The position numbers were made by a program, and so were the translations under genes. DNA of 64,000 nucleotides from Mesostigma viride (Eukaryota > Streptophyta > Mesostigmatophyceae > Mesostigmatales > Mesostigmataceae): positions 9,543,613 to 9,607,612 of the forward strand of contig RPFO01000080.1 in the NCBI GenBank assembly GCA_009746045.1, given 5' to 3'. The first letter of the stretch is position 1, and every line of letters begins with the position of its first letter. The notes under the pieces were generated by a model, which was given only the letters and a program-made list of their open reading frames with translations, searched no databases and was not told the DNA's origin. Of this stretch, positions 1 to 9,564 are shown one piece after another.

Positions 1-201
1 CTCCCGCCGAAGCACTTTATCACGCGCACGCTGGTTGTCACTACTAGTACTTCCCTGCCCGCAGCCCTCCTCCCGGGGCTGGTCGGACATATTCTTATTG
101 TCATCCCTGTGCTCGCCTGGGCCAGGGTCGACAGAAAATTGAGCCGGTCCGTGCTCACCAGGGCCAGACCTCTGCTCTGAAAGATTGTCGTCCGAAGACA
201 T
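1..201 (-). CDS. N-terminal part of an unrecognised hydrophilic ORF, cut by the window edge
   Basis: An ATG at 201 (minus) opens 67 codons without a stop and runs off the left edge. The product begins MSSDDNLSEQRSGPGEHG and is rich in D, E, G, S, Q and R with no hydrophobic segment. Such a charged, disordered start is common in Gag proteins of algal LTR elements. The AT-rich DNA just upstream (about 230-720) could be a minus-strand LTR, but no partner LTR is visible. The Gag reading is inference only. Confidence 0.3.
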   Translation of the reverse strand, partial: MSSDDNLSEQRSGPGEHGPAQFSVDPGPGEHRDDNKNMSDQPREEGCGQGSTSSDNQRARDKVLRRE

Positions 202-1176
202 TGCAATGAATACAAGTTGCAAATAAATGGAATGCGATGTAAATCAGAAAGCATGAAATGAACGTTGTGTTTATTGTTCTCATACGTTATTGTCGTTGCT
301 GCATAATTCGTCTTCGTTGCGCATATATTCTATTGCGCTTGGCACCTTCATCAGTCTTGCTGAATATCCTACGTGGACATGCATTCCGTGTAGTTCAGTG
401 CATGCCGCGTGTTAGATACTTCTAGAATCCTCTAGGAGGTACCAAGGCAGATGCGCATACATAATAGGCCGATAGTCGGCTCAGTCCTATTGACAGTACT
501 ACACCGGCCCTTGACCAGCCGGTGACGTGGAGGCCTGGGAGACGCCCACATATTCTACGTGGCGTTATCCCATTGGCGAGTACTAGTGAAGTACAGCCAT
601 TGGCCCAATACTACAATAAAGTATATTGTAGTAATCTGTACAAGATCCTCTATCTCTGAGGACCCATGTGGACCCTAGATGGGTCTCCAACCAACTGTAT
701 ATTCAGTTACAATGTTACCACACATATTAAAACACTCAATACGGGAAGACTTACACCCAGTAGGCGAGGGATTGGCACTCGAGCCCACAGGAGAATTACA
801 CTCCAGGATAGTGAATCTGTCGGTAGAGCAACGTGGTAAATTACGATACAAGGTCCGGACTGCTGGCATAGCTCGTGCCTTGCCTATTTTGTTTGTCCCT
901 TCGTCCCCGTTGGTGGCTGCGCCTCGCGCTGCCAACCAGGCATGACGTCAGGTCCGCGGCGGGGACGGGCTTCTCGAACCGTCTAGAACACATTAAAGAC
1001 CAGTACGGCTAGGCCTCTCCTGAAAAATATCCAAATGTCCGTAGGTACCATCAATGATAACGTGTGTGCAGTGCCACTTGGCTGTCCCGTAACTCCCGTT
1101 CAGGCGCTAGGTCCGCCTACGGCGCAAAGGCCAAGTTCGTCAGCAAAACTTCTACACTTACTTCCACACGGATTGC
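202..1176. other. Non-coding stretch, possibly LTR-like, left of the copia element
   Basis: Short overlapping ORFs on both strands (about 675-945) resemble nothing I know. AT-rich, TATA-like sequence near 615-640 would fit an LTR promoter reading left into the ORF at 1-201, but this cannot be shown without a second copy. No host gene is evident. Confidence 0.3.
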
Positions 1177-1657
1177 AGTTAGTCTCCATGCTTTGCTGTA
1201 GACTAAGTCTCAAAGGCATTGTGAATACAACGTATGAATAAGCCTTGTAAACCTACGTTGGTATGTGAATATAAATACCACGTGGGCTATGCAGATAGGA
1301 ATGCTAGTCGAGTCGCATACGTTTCCCTAGATAGATACTTTGGGTACTGGGGTACGTGACAGATGTCAGTACCCAGTATACGTAGTGTCCTGTCATTGGA
1401 CGGTACTAGAGTATCCTAGATAGGGACCGTACTGCAGCGTGCATTGATCTGTGATCACACGATGCAGTGACTAGACTGCTACCTGTCATCGTGCGGCCTC
1501 GGGCCAACGGTCTGCACCCAACGGTCACTGGCGGCGCAGCCAGTGAGAGGAACGTTGATAAAGGGTAAACCTATTTTTTAATGAACCAAGCAATTCATTG
1601 CTCTCAGCACTCTGTGTTCTCAAGCATTGTACCAAGTCGGTCGTTCGTATTCTAACT
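1177..1657 (+). repeat. 5' LTR of a Ty1/copia-type retrotransposon
   Basis: This 481-bp segment is closely similar to the solo LTR at 13605-14092. Both copies begin at the same base (AGTTAGTCTCC) after unrelated flanks, which fixes the left edge. The right edge (CTAACT here, CTTACT in the other copy) is set by the target-site duplication around the solo copy. Termini are AGT...ACT rather than the usual TG...CA. Gag coding starts about 20 bp downstream. I see no clear tRNA primer-binding site. Confidence 0.85.
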
Positions 1658-1676
1658 TGAATTTTATCTGCTACCA

Positions 1677-1841
1677 ATGGCTATCTCTAACAAGAATGTC
1701 GCTAAGAAGCTTAACTTCAACGAGGATGATGACGGGCAGGATCGGCGGATGCCCAAAGACAACAATCAGAAGCCGGCTGGCGATGCGGCCATTTCAAAGA
1801 AAAAGAAGAAAAACAAAAAGAACAACAATGTCTGCCACTGA
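1677..1841 (+). CDS. Short Lys/Asp-rich ORF overlapping the start of gag
   Basis: The first ATG after the LTR opens a 54-codon frame starting MAISNKNVAKKLNFNEDDDG. It ends in a lysine/asparagine-rich run and a TGA at 1839-1841. Its composition looks like a genuine Gag N-terminus, while the overlapping gag frame looks random before about 1800. Switching +1 in the A-rich run at 1796-1828 would join it to the long gag frame that contains MSATEDEG. This may be a frameshift mutation, programmed slippage or a separate leader ORF; the sequence alone cannot decide. Confidence 0.5.
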   Translation: MAISNKNVAKKLNFNEDDDGQDRRMPKDNNQKPAGDAAISKKKKKNKKNNNVCH

Positions 1842-4350
1842 GGACGAGGGGACGGCGGCTGCAAGGCCGACCGACCTACCCCCCTCCCCTGAGAAGCCGG
1901 AGGACGAGACGGCTCCCCCCCGGGGGACCGGCTTACCCTCGACTCCGGCGGCAGCAACAGCCGAAACCACGGCTGGAGCAGCCATGGCTGCGGAGCCCTC
2001 GGCGGTCAACCCCACTGAGGCTCCCCAGTTCGGCCCTTCGTTGCCGACTATTCGGGAGCTCATGCCCCGTCAGACGGCTTCGGTGGCGCCGGACGGGGCG
2101 ATCACGTTTCGCCCCGCCACGTCTGATCTTCGTGTTCCCTTCGCTCAGGGGCACAATCACATCGAGCTTCAGCTTGGGCGACCTTCGTCCCTTCTTCGAA
2201 AGAAGAAGGACATGGAAAGCATTAAGCTCGCGCGGGTGGTGCGTAGACCCGTGGAGCCCATCGGAGGACAACAAATGTCCGATGATGAGGTCTCCGATAC
2301 TGCCAGTCTTCCCGACGGGGAGACTGAGATAACCCTTACCCCAGCGCTCCTGGCGGTCGAGCAGGCCGCGCTGGTGGCTAACGAAGAACGCCGAGCGAGG
2401 CAGCGAGACCGGGAGGTCCGTCGAGAGACGGCCTTTCGGCTCGCCGCTAAGCGGCAGGAATACGAGGAGGAGGCCGCCCGTCGCCTGGCAACCCACCAGG
2501 CGATGGCGGCGGCGTACCGCGAGGCAACTCAGCGGCTACGCGACCTTCTCACCAATGCTGATTATCCGATGGAATACTCGGATGGTCAAGACCTGGCCGA
2601 GCTTGCTCGGTCAGCCCATTTTAAAGCCATGGAGTCCGTGACCCAAGCCAGGGTAACGGAGGCCATCTTGGCCAAGCATGGGGTGGTAGCTGAAGCTGCC
2701 CCCCCGCTGGAAACCACCAAGAAACCCTCTCCTCCCCAACCCATGCAGTACAAGGAGGGACTGCTGGTCCTGGGCCAGAGGAAGGGAAAGAGCAGGGACT
2801 GCCCTGTCCGGGATGCTCTGATCATGGGAGACCCCCTCCCTGACATTCCTATGGATGAGGCGGCCTTTCAGGCTGCCCTCCGCGAACATGAGGTACGCAA
2901 GGAGATGAAAAGGTTCCTCCAGGAGGAGGCAGCGAGGAGAGCGGCGGCAGACACCCCTGCCCGCCCCTCCACCGCTGGGGCTGGACCCAGTGGGGTCACG
3001 CGGACCCCCCCGGCCTCCCCCCGGGCCACCACGGGCCCCCCTCCCCCTCCCCCACCACCCCAGGTTCGCCCTGTGGGTTGGGGCCCCCTCCCCACCCAGG
3101 GGGGGTGGCCAGGACCCCAGGAGGCCCTGGGGGGAGGTCAAGAGGTGCCCAGGGCACCCACCCAACCTGCTGAGGCCCCCCCAAGGGCGGGGGATATACA
3201 AGAACAGCTCGCCATTTTACAGGCTCAGCTGGCCTCGTTGCAAGACCAGCAGTTAACAGCTAACCAGCTGCAAACTGTCGAGGGCCTGCGCGCCCTGATG
3301 TCGCGGTATGAGCGGGGGACCATCAACCTGGACCCCACCCGCCTCCAACAGGCAACCGACGTCTTCTTGAGGGCCAACCCCCCTCCCACAGGTGTGTATA
3401 ACCCTCATAAAAAGGAATCCAAAATCAATATTGCTGGTTTGCCTGAGGGTCACACCATTGAACAAGCCAAACAATTTGTTTTTGCTCTGGAGTATGGGAT
3501 GGAAGGCCTAAACCTTAGGCATCAGTTTAAGGCTCTCAGGGCCTCATCCACCTTCCACCAATCATCTCCTGCAATTAGAGCATTGATTCAAACCTATCAG
3601 GAACGCACCCTGACACCTGAAGCAGCCATTGAACAGTGGCCTACCTTTATCACTGATCTGAAACAGCTAGTGCTTACCAATAACCACATGGAAGCAGTAG
3701 AACGTTTCAACTGGCTTGCTGCATATAAGGTGAACAAGAATAACCTCTCTGGGGATGCAAAAACATACAGGGTAATGATAGAGAAAGACCTTGAGCTTCT
3801 CAAGCTCCAACCAAGGTATCTCATCCACACCTGGCTAACAAAAGCTAATTTGCAACCCTCTGTCCTGGCTACCCTGCTTACAGGCCTCAAGTCCCTCTGG
3901 GACAACTTCAGAGCTGCCATGCTCTATATCGAGGAGGCAGTGGACCCCCTGGGTACTGGCAACCCCCAGGCCCAGGACCCCAAGGTCCAGGGTGTCCAAG
4001 GCCACAAGCGCAAGGGGGGGGCCAGCCAGGGGGGGGCACCCAAGACCCACAAGTCCTCCCACCAAGGGGGCAGTGGCTCTCAGGGGCGTGGCAACACGTG
4101 GCACCGTGTGCCCCTGCATGGCAACCCCAACAACAACAACAACAACAACAACAATAACAACAACAGGTCCCAGCAGGGCAATAATAACAACAGGTCCCAA
4201 CAGGGCCAAAACAACAACAACAACAACAACAACAGGTCCCAGCAGGGCCATAACCACAACAACAATCGGTCCCAGCAGGGAAACAACAACAACAACAACA
4301 ACAACAACCAACCTGGAAACCCTGGCATACGGTGCCTGAGGTGCTTCTAG
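1828..4350 (+). CDS. Gag of the copia-type element
   Basis: The long open frame extends from 1627; I take the ATG at 1828 as the first credible methionine in it (840 codons). The product has an acidic, Pro/Ala-rich start, an Arg/Glu-rich helical region (about 2340-2560), a Pro-rich linker (about 2950-3180), a coiled-coil (EQLAILQAQLASLQDQQ, about 3200) and a conserved-looking capsid-like region (about 3400-3950). It ends in an Asn-rich tail in which RSQQG units alternate with poly-Asn encoded by AAC repeats. The tail runs into a CX2CX4HX4C zinc knuckle that is interrupted by TAG at 4348-4350. The role would be particle assembly and RNA binding. Confidence 0.75.
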   Translation: MSATEDEGTAAARPTDLPPSPEKPEDETAPPRGTGLPSTPAAATAETTAGAAMAAEPSAVNPTEAPQFGPSLPTIRELMPRQTASVAPDGAITFRPATSDLRVPFAQGHNHIELQLGRPSSLLRKKKDMESIKLARVVRRPVEPIGGQQMSDDEVSDTASLPDGETEITLTPALLAVEQAALVANEERRARQRDREVRRETAFRLAAKRQEYEEEAARRLATHQAMAAAYREATQRLRDLLTNADYPMEYSDGQDLAELARSAHFKAMESVTQARVTEAILAKHGVVAEAAPPLETTKKPSPPQPMQYKEGLLVLGQRKGKSRDCPVRDALIMGDPLPDIPMDEAAFQAALREHEVRKEMKRFLQEEAARRAAADTPARPSTAGAGPSGVTRTPPASPRATTGPPPPPPPPQVRPVGWGPLPTQGGWPGPQEALGGGQEVPRAPTQPAEAPPRAGDIQEQLAILQAQLASLQDQQLTANQLQTVEGLRALMSRYERGTINLDPTRLQQATDVFLRANPPPTGVYNPHKKESKINIAGLPEGHTIEQAKQFVFALEYGMEGLNLRHQFKALRASSTFHQSSPAIRALIQTYQERTLTPEAAIEQWPTFITDLKQLVLTNNHMEAVERFNWLAAYKVNKNNLSGDAKTYRVMIEKDLELLKLQPRYLIHTWLTKANLQPSVLATLLTGLKSLWDNFRAAMLYIEEAVDPLGTGNPQAQDPKVQGVQGHKRKGGASQGGAPKTHKSSHQGGSGSQGRGNTWHRVPLHGNPNNNNNNNNNNNNRSQQGNNNNRSQQGQNNNNNNNNRSQQGHNHNNNRSQQGNNNNNNNNNQPGNPGIRCLRCF

Positions 4351-4581
4351 AGGGGGCATGACAGGGACCACTGCCCCAACAACGACTCCCTGCACACCAA
4401 CGTGGATCTCTGCCCGGGTTGCTGGCACGCACGTCATCCCCTGGGACCTCCAGGCAGCCGGTGCAACAGGACTCGCTACCAAAAACAATGTGAGTTCTCT
4501 CACCTTGCTTACTCTGAGGATGATGATCTCATTACCATTGGGGATGGCAGCCAGGGCATAATTGATTTTGAGGCAGCAACC
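4351..4581 (+). pseudogene. Gag/pol junction after the in-frame TAG, with the rest of the zinc knuckles
   Basis: Reading on in the gag frame past the TAG gives RGHDRDHCPNN, which completes the CX2CX4HX4C knuckle begun before the stop. A second Cys/His cluster (CPGCWHARH...) follows, then an acidic stretch (EDDDLITIGDG). The frame is broken at 4582 by a retroposon insertion and resumes at 4922. Only about 60 codons separate the knuckles from integrase, too few for the protease that usually lies here in copia elements. Confidence 0.6.
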
Positions 4582-4593
4582 TTACTGTCCTCC

Positions 4594-4909
4594 GCCAACG
4601 CACGGTACACAACCAGCCATAGCCTTAGCCTAGTCCTAGTACAGCCATGCTACGCCCTGGCTATGTTCAGATTACTTGCCCACGCTCCTTGCTATGATAT
4701 GCTCACATGGGTCTTATTGCACCCACAGTTTGCCGGATCGTTAGCCTGTCCTTTTCGCTAGCCGCGCCCGATTGCAGCTGTGGCATGCCTTTGGCATGAA
4801 GGAGACTGGGGGTCTCTGCCCTTTCTCCTGTAGTGCACACACAGGGATTAAAAGCACTTCGGTGCTCCATGACTCCCCAACGGGAGCACGAGTTTAATTA
4901 ATTAATTAA
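4594..4909 (+). mobile_element. 5'-truncated copy of the ORF1-only retroposon (3' tail)
   Basis: This 316-bp insertion is flanked by a perfect 12-bp target-site duplication, TTACTGTCCTCC, at 4582-4593 and 4910-4921. It closely matches the 3' ends of the copies ending at 43978 and 46814, and finishes in TTAA-type repeats. The duplication and A/T tail show target-primed reverse transcription. It lies in the sense direction within the copia element, so it is younger than that element. Confidence 0.9.
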
Positions 4910-4921
4910 TTACTGTCCTCC

Positions 4922-6780
4922 CAACACCCTGTTCTGGAACCTTACATAAAAGCACTAACCCCTACTGTTGACAACTCCATAGATATTAAGGAGCTTGCTC
5001 ATCAGCTGTACCTAGCCATGGGTCATGAAACAGTGGCTGAGGAACTGGCCAGACGGCTGGGGGGTAGTAGCATGGGAAAACAACTCAGGAATGCAGTAAA
5101 ACTGGCTAGACAACACTGTCAAGAATGTCAGTTCAATAGCCCCAAACCTCAAAAATGGCATACTGCAACTCCTTCCACCACTAGGGGCATGATAGTGGGG
5201 GATGTGATGCACATCAACAAAGATGTCCAACCCTACCTGATCCTAAAAGACTCATGGTCCAGGTTCACAGTAATGGAACCCCTACCTGGCATGTCTGCAG
5301 GGCAGCTACGTGTTGCACTCATGATTGCTTTACCCAGATTCTACCCAGTTGACAGAATTTTGCTTGATCAACAATTTTCTTGTCTGACTGACCTGGAAGG
5401 GTGTGAAGCAATAGAGATTGCTGGGCTGGAAGATCATGAGGGTCAGGGGGTCATTGAAAGAACCATCAGATCTGTCAAAACCCTACTAGCCAAAAATCCT
5501 TCCAAGGATGCTACTTCAGGGGTCTATTGTGACAGGGCACTCTGGTGTCATGAAATGTGCACAACCCTAAACATGAGACCTGTCCTGCATGCCAAGTGGG
5601 GTGAAGTAATCCCAGCAGGCCTGCAGGCAGGTGTATATCCCCCAGAGGTGATAGCACTGTACAACACTGCACGTGCACAAACCTCAGCAAAACTGGCAGA
5701 AAAAGATAAAACCCATCCCAGGCCAGTATTCCAAAAAGGTGATCAAGTTCTCTATTACAAGGAAAACAGCTTTGGTAAGGTTGGAACTTGGCTAGGTCCA
5801 GTTACCATCCGTGGATTTACCAAAAACAGCAAGACCGTGGAGGTCAAGCACAATATCAATGGGAAGCGTCACAGGGTGAGCTGTCATAGAATTAAGAAGT
5901 ATTATTCTCCCATGGCAGAAGTGCCTGGGGAAGAGTCTTTAAGCATGGACTCATTACTTCTATCTGGCAACTCCAGCATGCCCAGCAGTAGCCCTGAGCC
6001 ACCAATTACTGCTGTTGACAGCACCACAGCACCCTCTGTGAACCCTTCCACCCTCAGTGAAGCCAGGCCCACTTCACAACCTGGGGATTGCTTAACCAGG
6101 CACGAGGTAGCTGGGTTGGAAGCATTAGCTCAGCCCCAAGGCACGAACCTGTCTGCCAAACCTCCCGCTCTGAGGTCCAAATTGGCAGTCGCCTTGCAAG
6201 CACTACACAGGTCACATAAGCAACAAGCTGCTGTGGCCGCAGGGCTGGCAAAAGTCTCAGCTGTGTGCACTAGTCAGGACCCCTGGACCCTGGCAATAGA
6301 CACTCAGGCACAGGTCAGTGTGATCAGTGCACAAGCCATCCCTGGTCTTGAGATTGCACCTTCATTTTGGGCACGGGTGCAGGATTTCTCAGGCCAAAGC
6401 TCACTGGATGTAGTGGGACAAGTGATGCTCCCTATACTTGGTATTCAGACACCCTTCCAGGTGGTGGAGGGGTACTCTGGTAACACCTTGTTGGGGGAAC
6501 CTTTTGTATCCTATCCTGGGGTGCTTATCTCAGCTAATGAGCTCAGTGTCACAGGGGTGGGTGCAGTTCCTCTGGACCACTTTAAAATCCCTCTCTCCAG
6601 TATTGTCCCTGGTATGGATGCTGTCATCAAGGCAGTCAACACTCAGTATGCACCAGGGGAGATCCCTGATTTGGACAAGTTAGTGCACAGCCAGTTCCTC
6701 CATCCCTCAGCCTTTGGGCTGGGTAAGTGGGACATAGCCAATTGCACTCACCCCACCAAATCTCCCACGTCATACAAGAA
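4922..6780 (+). pseudogene. Integrase followed by a retropepsin-like domain (copia-type pol)
   Basis: The frame is open through 6814. It starts with a zinc-binding module (HQLYLAMGHETV ... CQEC). The integrase core follows, with acidic positions in VMHINKD, ILLDQQF and GVIERTI, then a C-terminal domain (GDQVLYYKEN ... GTWLGP). After a Ser/Pro-rich linker (about 5920-6240) comes an aspartic-protease-like domain (about 6275-6530): LAIDTQAQVSVIS at the active-site position, a central QDFSGQS and a distal GNTLLGEPF. The usual copia order puts protease before integrase, so this arrangement is unusual. I call it a pseudogene because of the TAG, the insertion and the missing RT. Confidence 0.75.
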
Positions 6781-7129
6781 TGCAAAACACAAAAAGGGTT
6801 TACCAAGTGGCTGATGGCCATTGTCCACCAAGCCAGGCAGGAATGGGTCCTGCCCAACCCCAAAAACCCTCAATACAAACCTCCTGTCACCCCTTCATGG
6901 GACGTGCCAGAGGGAGCCAAAAAGCTCAGATTAAAATTTGTTCTCAAACAAAAACCACAAAAAGTGGGCTCCCCAATCTTCCATGCCAGACCATGTGTCA
7001 CAGAATTAAAGGGGACATCCACACTGCCAAAAGGGGAAACCTACACACCTGGGTTGCAACAAACCTCACTCAGGATCATGCTCTCCCTATTCCTCCACAA
7101 CCTCAATGCAGGCCAAGACGGCTGCCAAC
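6781..7129 (+). pseudogene. N-terminal start of a copia-type reverse transcriptase, truncated
   Basis: Around 6790-6800 the coding sense shifts to the next frame (open 6727-7179). The product contains WDVPEGAKKLRLKF, then HARPCVTELKG ... GETYTPGLQQTSLRIM. This corresponds to the conserved start of copia RTs (K-x-R-L-V-x-x-G, then E-T-Y-x-P, then S-x-R-x-x-L). Sequence identity is modest, but order and spacing fit. The catalytic YVDD block is absent because the element is cut at 7130 by the inverted-repeat element. No RNase H or 3' LTR of this copy follows. Confidence 0.6.
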
Positions 7130-7582
7130 TGACGCTATTGGCGAGAAACTGGACTACGCATAGAAACTGGGTCTCGTAGATCAACCCCAAAATCAAATTT
7201 GACTAGTGCAATCGACAGATCTCTCAAAGGGAATTCCAAATCTGCCCTCGGGTAGTCGAAGGTCGGTTTCGGACCAGGTGATAGTCTTGTTACGAGACTG
7301 GCAAAAATGGCTCTTACGTCATTCTCTTACGCCAAGTAAGCTAAAGTCAAGAATGGCAAGCTTAGGTCAGGTGGGGGGGTCTGATCTCAAGTTTAAGTAT
7401 AGCGCAATCGATAGATCTCGGCGAGGGCAGTCAGGATCTGCCATTACAATGCCAAACCACTGTCCAAAAATGGAAGATAGGGGTAAAAAATTGTCGGAAT
7501 CTGAGTTTTGGGCCAAAAATTAAATAATTCGCCAAAATGTACATTTCTGCTACGGTAGTCCAGTTTCTCGCCAATAGCGTCA
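7130..7582. mobile_element. Small element with 28-bp perfect terminal inverted repeats
   Basis: Positions 7130-7157 and 7555-7582 are exact reverse complements (TGACGCTATTGGCGAG...). They enclose about 400 bp of non-coding DNA. The interior holds two related motifs containing AATCGAYAGATCTC (about 7209 and 7407). It interrupts the copia RT frame at 7130, so it looks like an inserted non-autonomous DNA transposon. The immediate flanks do not give a convincing target-site duplication, so no superfamily can be assigned. Confidence 0.6.
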
Positions 7583-7688
7583 ACTATACTATGGCCTCGG
7601 CACTCAGGCGCCGGATTACGGTCGGCGCCGATCGACCGGGACGCCCGGATAATTTAATACCACAAATGGCATGTCGCATCCGTGCAAC

Positions 7689-8104
7689 CATACTATACCC
7701 CGGAGCAGCTCGAGGCCCGGGCTGCCGCTTTGAACCGGCCGGAGGTCCACGAGGCTCGGGCAGCCAAGCAGGCCAACCCGCAACTACGGTGCAGCATCTA
7801 TGCCCGCCTCTTTAATGGCGTCTTCATCGTCCGCATTAACGGCCAGGACCTTCCTCCAATGACGGCGACCCCCATGGATACCGCCATGCCAGCGCCCCAG
7901 CCCCCTGCTCGGCCCCCGCCGTCACCGCCATCGCCACCGGCATCGACGGTCACCTGCTCCCCATGGCATGCAGCACGTGTGGGGATCCGCCGGGGCAACT
8001 TCAGCTCAGGTATGGCTGCCAGGCTTGGCCGTCCCCCTAATAAATTCGTTCGCTTTGCACCTGAGCCGGAGCCCGCGCTGCGAACCCTTCTCTCCTATCA
8101 ATGA
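7689..8104 (+). pseudogene. LINE ORF1 C-terminal domain fragment
   Basis: The frame reads YYTPEQLEARAAALNRPEVH ... SIYARLFNGVFIVRINGQD, then a Pro-rich tail to a stop near 8102. The TPEQL-x-AR helix and following strand pattern match the C-terminal domain of L1-type ORF1 nucleic-acid chaperones, and the same pattern (YTPAQLAAR) occurs in the LINE at 20080-21321. The coiled-coil and RRM are lost to 5' truncation. Confidence 0.6.
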
Positions 8105-8219
8105 CGACGCCCGCGGCCCCGCGGCTCCGCGGCTTTAGCAGTGGGATCTGCCTAACTCCCCTTCCCGCCCCTTTGCCTTCGCAGCCCTTGGGCTGTCGGA
8201 GAGAGAGCACGGGTCGGCA

Positions 8220-9310
8220 GTGAGCCAGGTTCGCCCCGCCTCGCGCGGCCGCCTCCGAAACCTCCTCAGACTGCACGCATTTCTTATGCGTGCAGACGCA
8301 GACTCATTCTACCTGGCCACCCGAGCCAACCGTCGGCGTCGCCTCGACGCGTTGGCAGGAAGAATCGAAACGGTGATTGAAAGCATAAGTCCCCAACCCG
8401 CCCCCCCTACCCCACCACCTCCACCCCCACCCCCATCACCACCCTGCTCCATCTCCGCCCCCACCCCCGCCTGCACCCCCCTTTTCGGTCAACGCGCGCC
8501 CTTGGTCATCGCCACCTTCAACGCCCGCACGCTCCAGCCCGACGCTGACCGCTGTCACTGCCTGCGCAGTGACGACTGTCAGTGCCATCGAGTCTCCAAT
8601 CTTATTGGTTTCTGCATCGACAATAATATCGCCATCCTGGGAATCCAAGAACACAGGCGCACTGCATCGGCCCGCGGATCAACTGCCCTTGTTGCTGACG
8701 ACATCGACGGCTGGCGGTTCTACTACGGAGGCGGCGACGGCACCGGGAACGGGGGCGTCGGTCTCCTCTGCTCCCCGCTCGCCGTACGCCACATGGGCGA
8801 ACCCCAGCTGGTCAACGCTCGCTCCTCGTGGCCACTTTTCATTCGATGGAGGGCCACTCGACCTACGCCCTGACGGTGGGCGTTGGTTACGCACCCCACT
8901 CCGGCCACCCAGAACAAGACCGCAAGGACTTCTTTGCAGCGCTGGAGAACCTGGCGAACGGCATCCCTGGTCGCAACTACCTCGCTCTGCTGCTGGACGC
9001 CAACGCCACGCTACCACCGGGTACTGGCGGATGTCAGCACGCCCCCAACGGTACGGTCTCCAATGCCAACACTGAACTTTTTGCTGATTTGCTTACGACA
9101 TGCGATTTGGTCACTGCCAACACTCGCTTTCCACATAGTCCAGATGCTTTGGTCACACACACCTCGCCAACTGGCACTGAACGCTGCATTGACTATGTTG
9201 TAATGCGCAAGCGTCATCAAGGATCTGTACTAGCTGCTCGCTCGCATGTGATCCCCCTGGTGCGCTCCGATCATCGCATCGTCACCGCCCGCATCCGCCT
9301 GCGATTCCCC
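8220..9310 (+). pseudogene. LINE ORF2, APE-type endonuclease domain
   Basis: The frame opens at about 8220 with a basic, Pro-rich leader. The endonuclease fold begins at IATFNARTL (about 8505). IQEHR carries the metal-binding Glu. After a frameshift near 8830 the domain continues with GYAPHSG, LLLDANA, CIDYVVM and SDHRIVTARI, which are the Asn, Asp and His catalytic motifs in order. The enzyme nicks target DNA to prime reverse transcription. The single frameshift shows this copy cannot make the intact protein. Confidence 0.85.
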
Positions 9311-9564
9311 TCGCCCTTTCGTAAGCACGTGGCACCACCTGATTTGCGCACACTTCAGTTGCTCGAGAAATCTGACGACGCTCTGGAGGACTTCCCTGAA
9401 AAACGCGCCCACAAGCGCGCCGCAGAGGCGTTCGTCGACGCGCTGGACATCCCGGCCAGCCACGCCCAGCTGTTCGCTGCCGGCCCGGCATCGGCCCTTC
9501 GGCACCTCGCTGACAAGCTGCCCGCGGCCGGGGCCCTACTGCCCCCCGCCGCCCGCCCCGCTTC

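Noticed and set aside
3835-4503. Minus-strand ORFs with long Val/Cys/Leu runs
   Set aside because: Shadows of the AAC (poly-Asn) repeats in gag.
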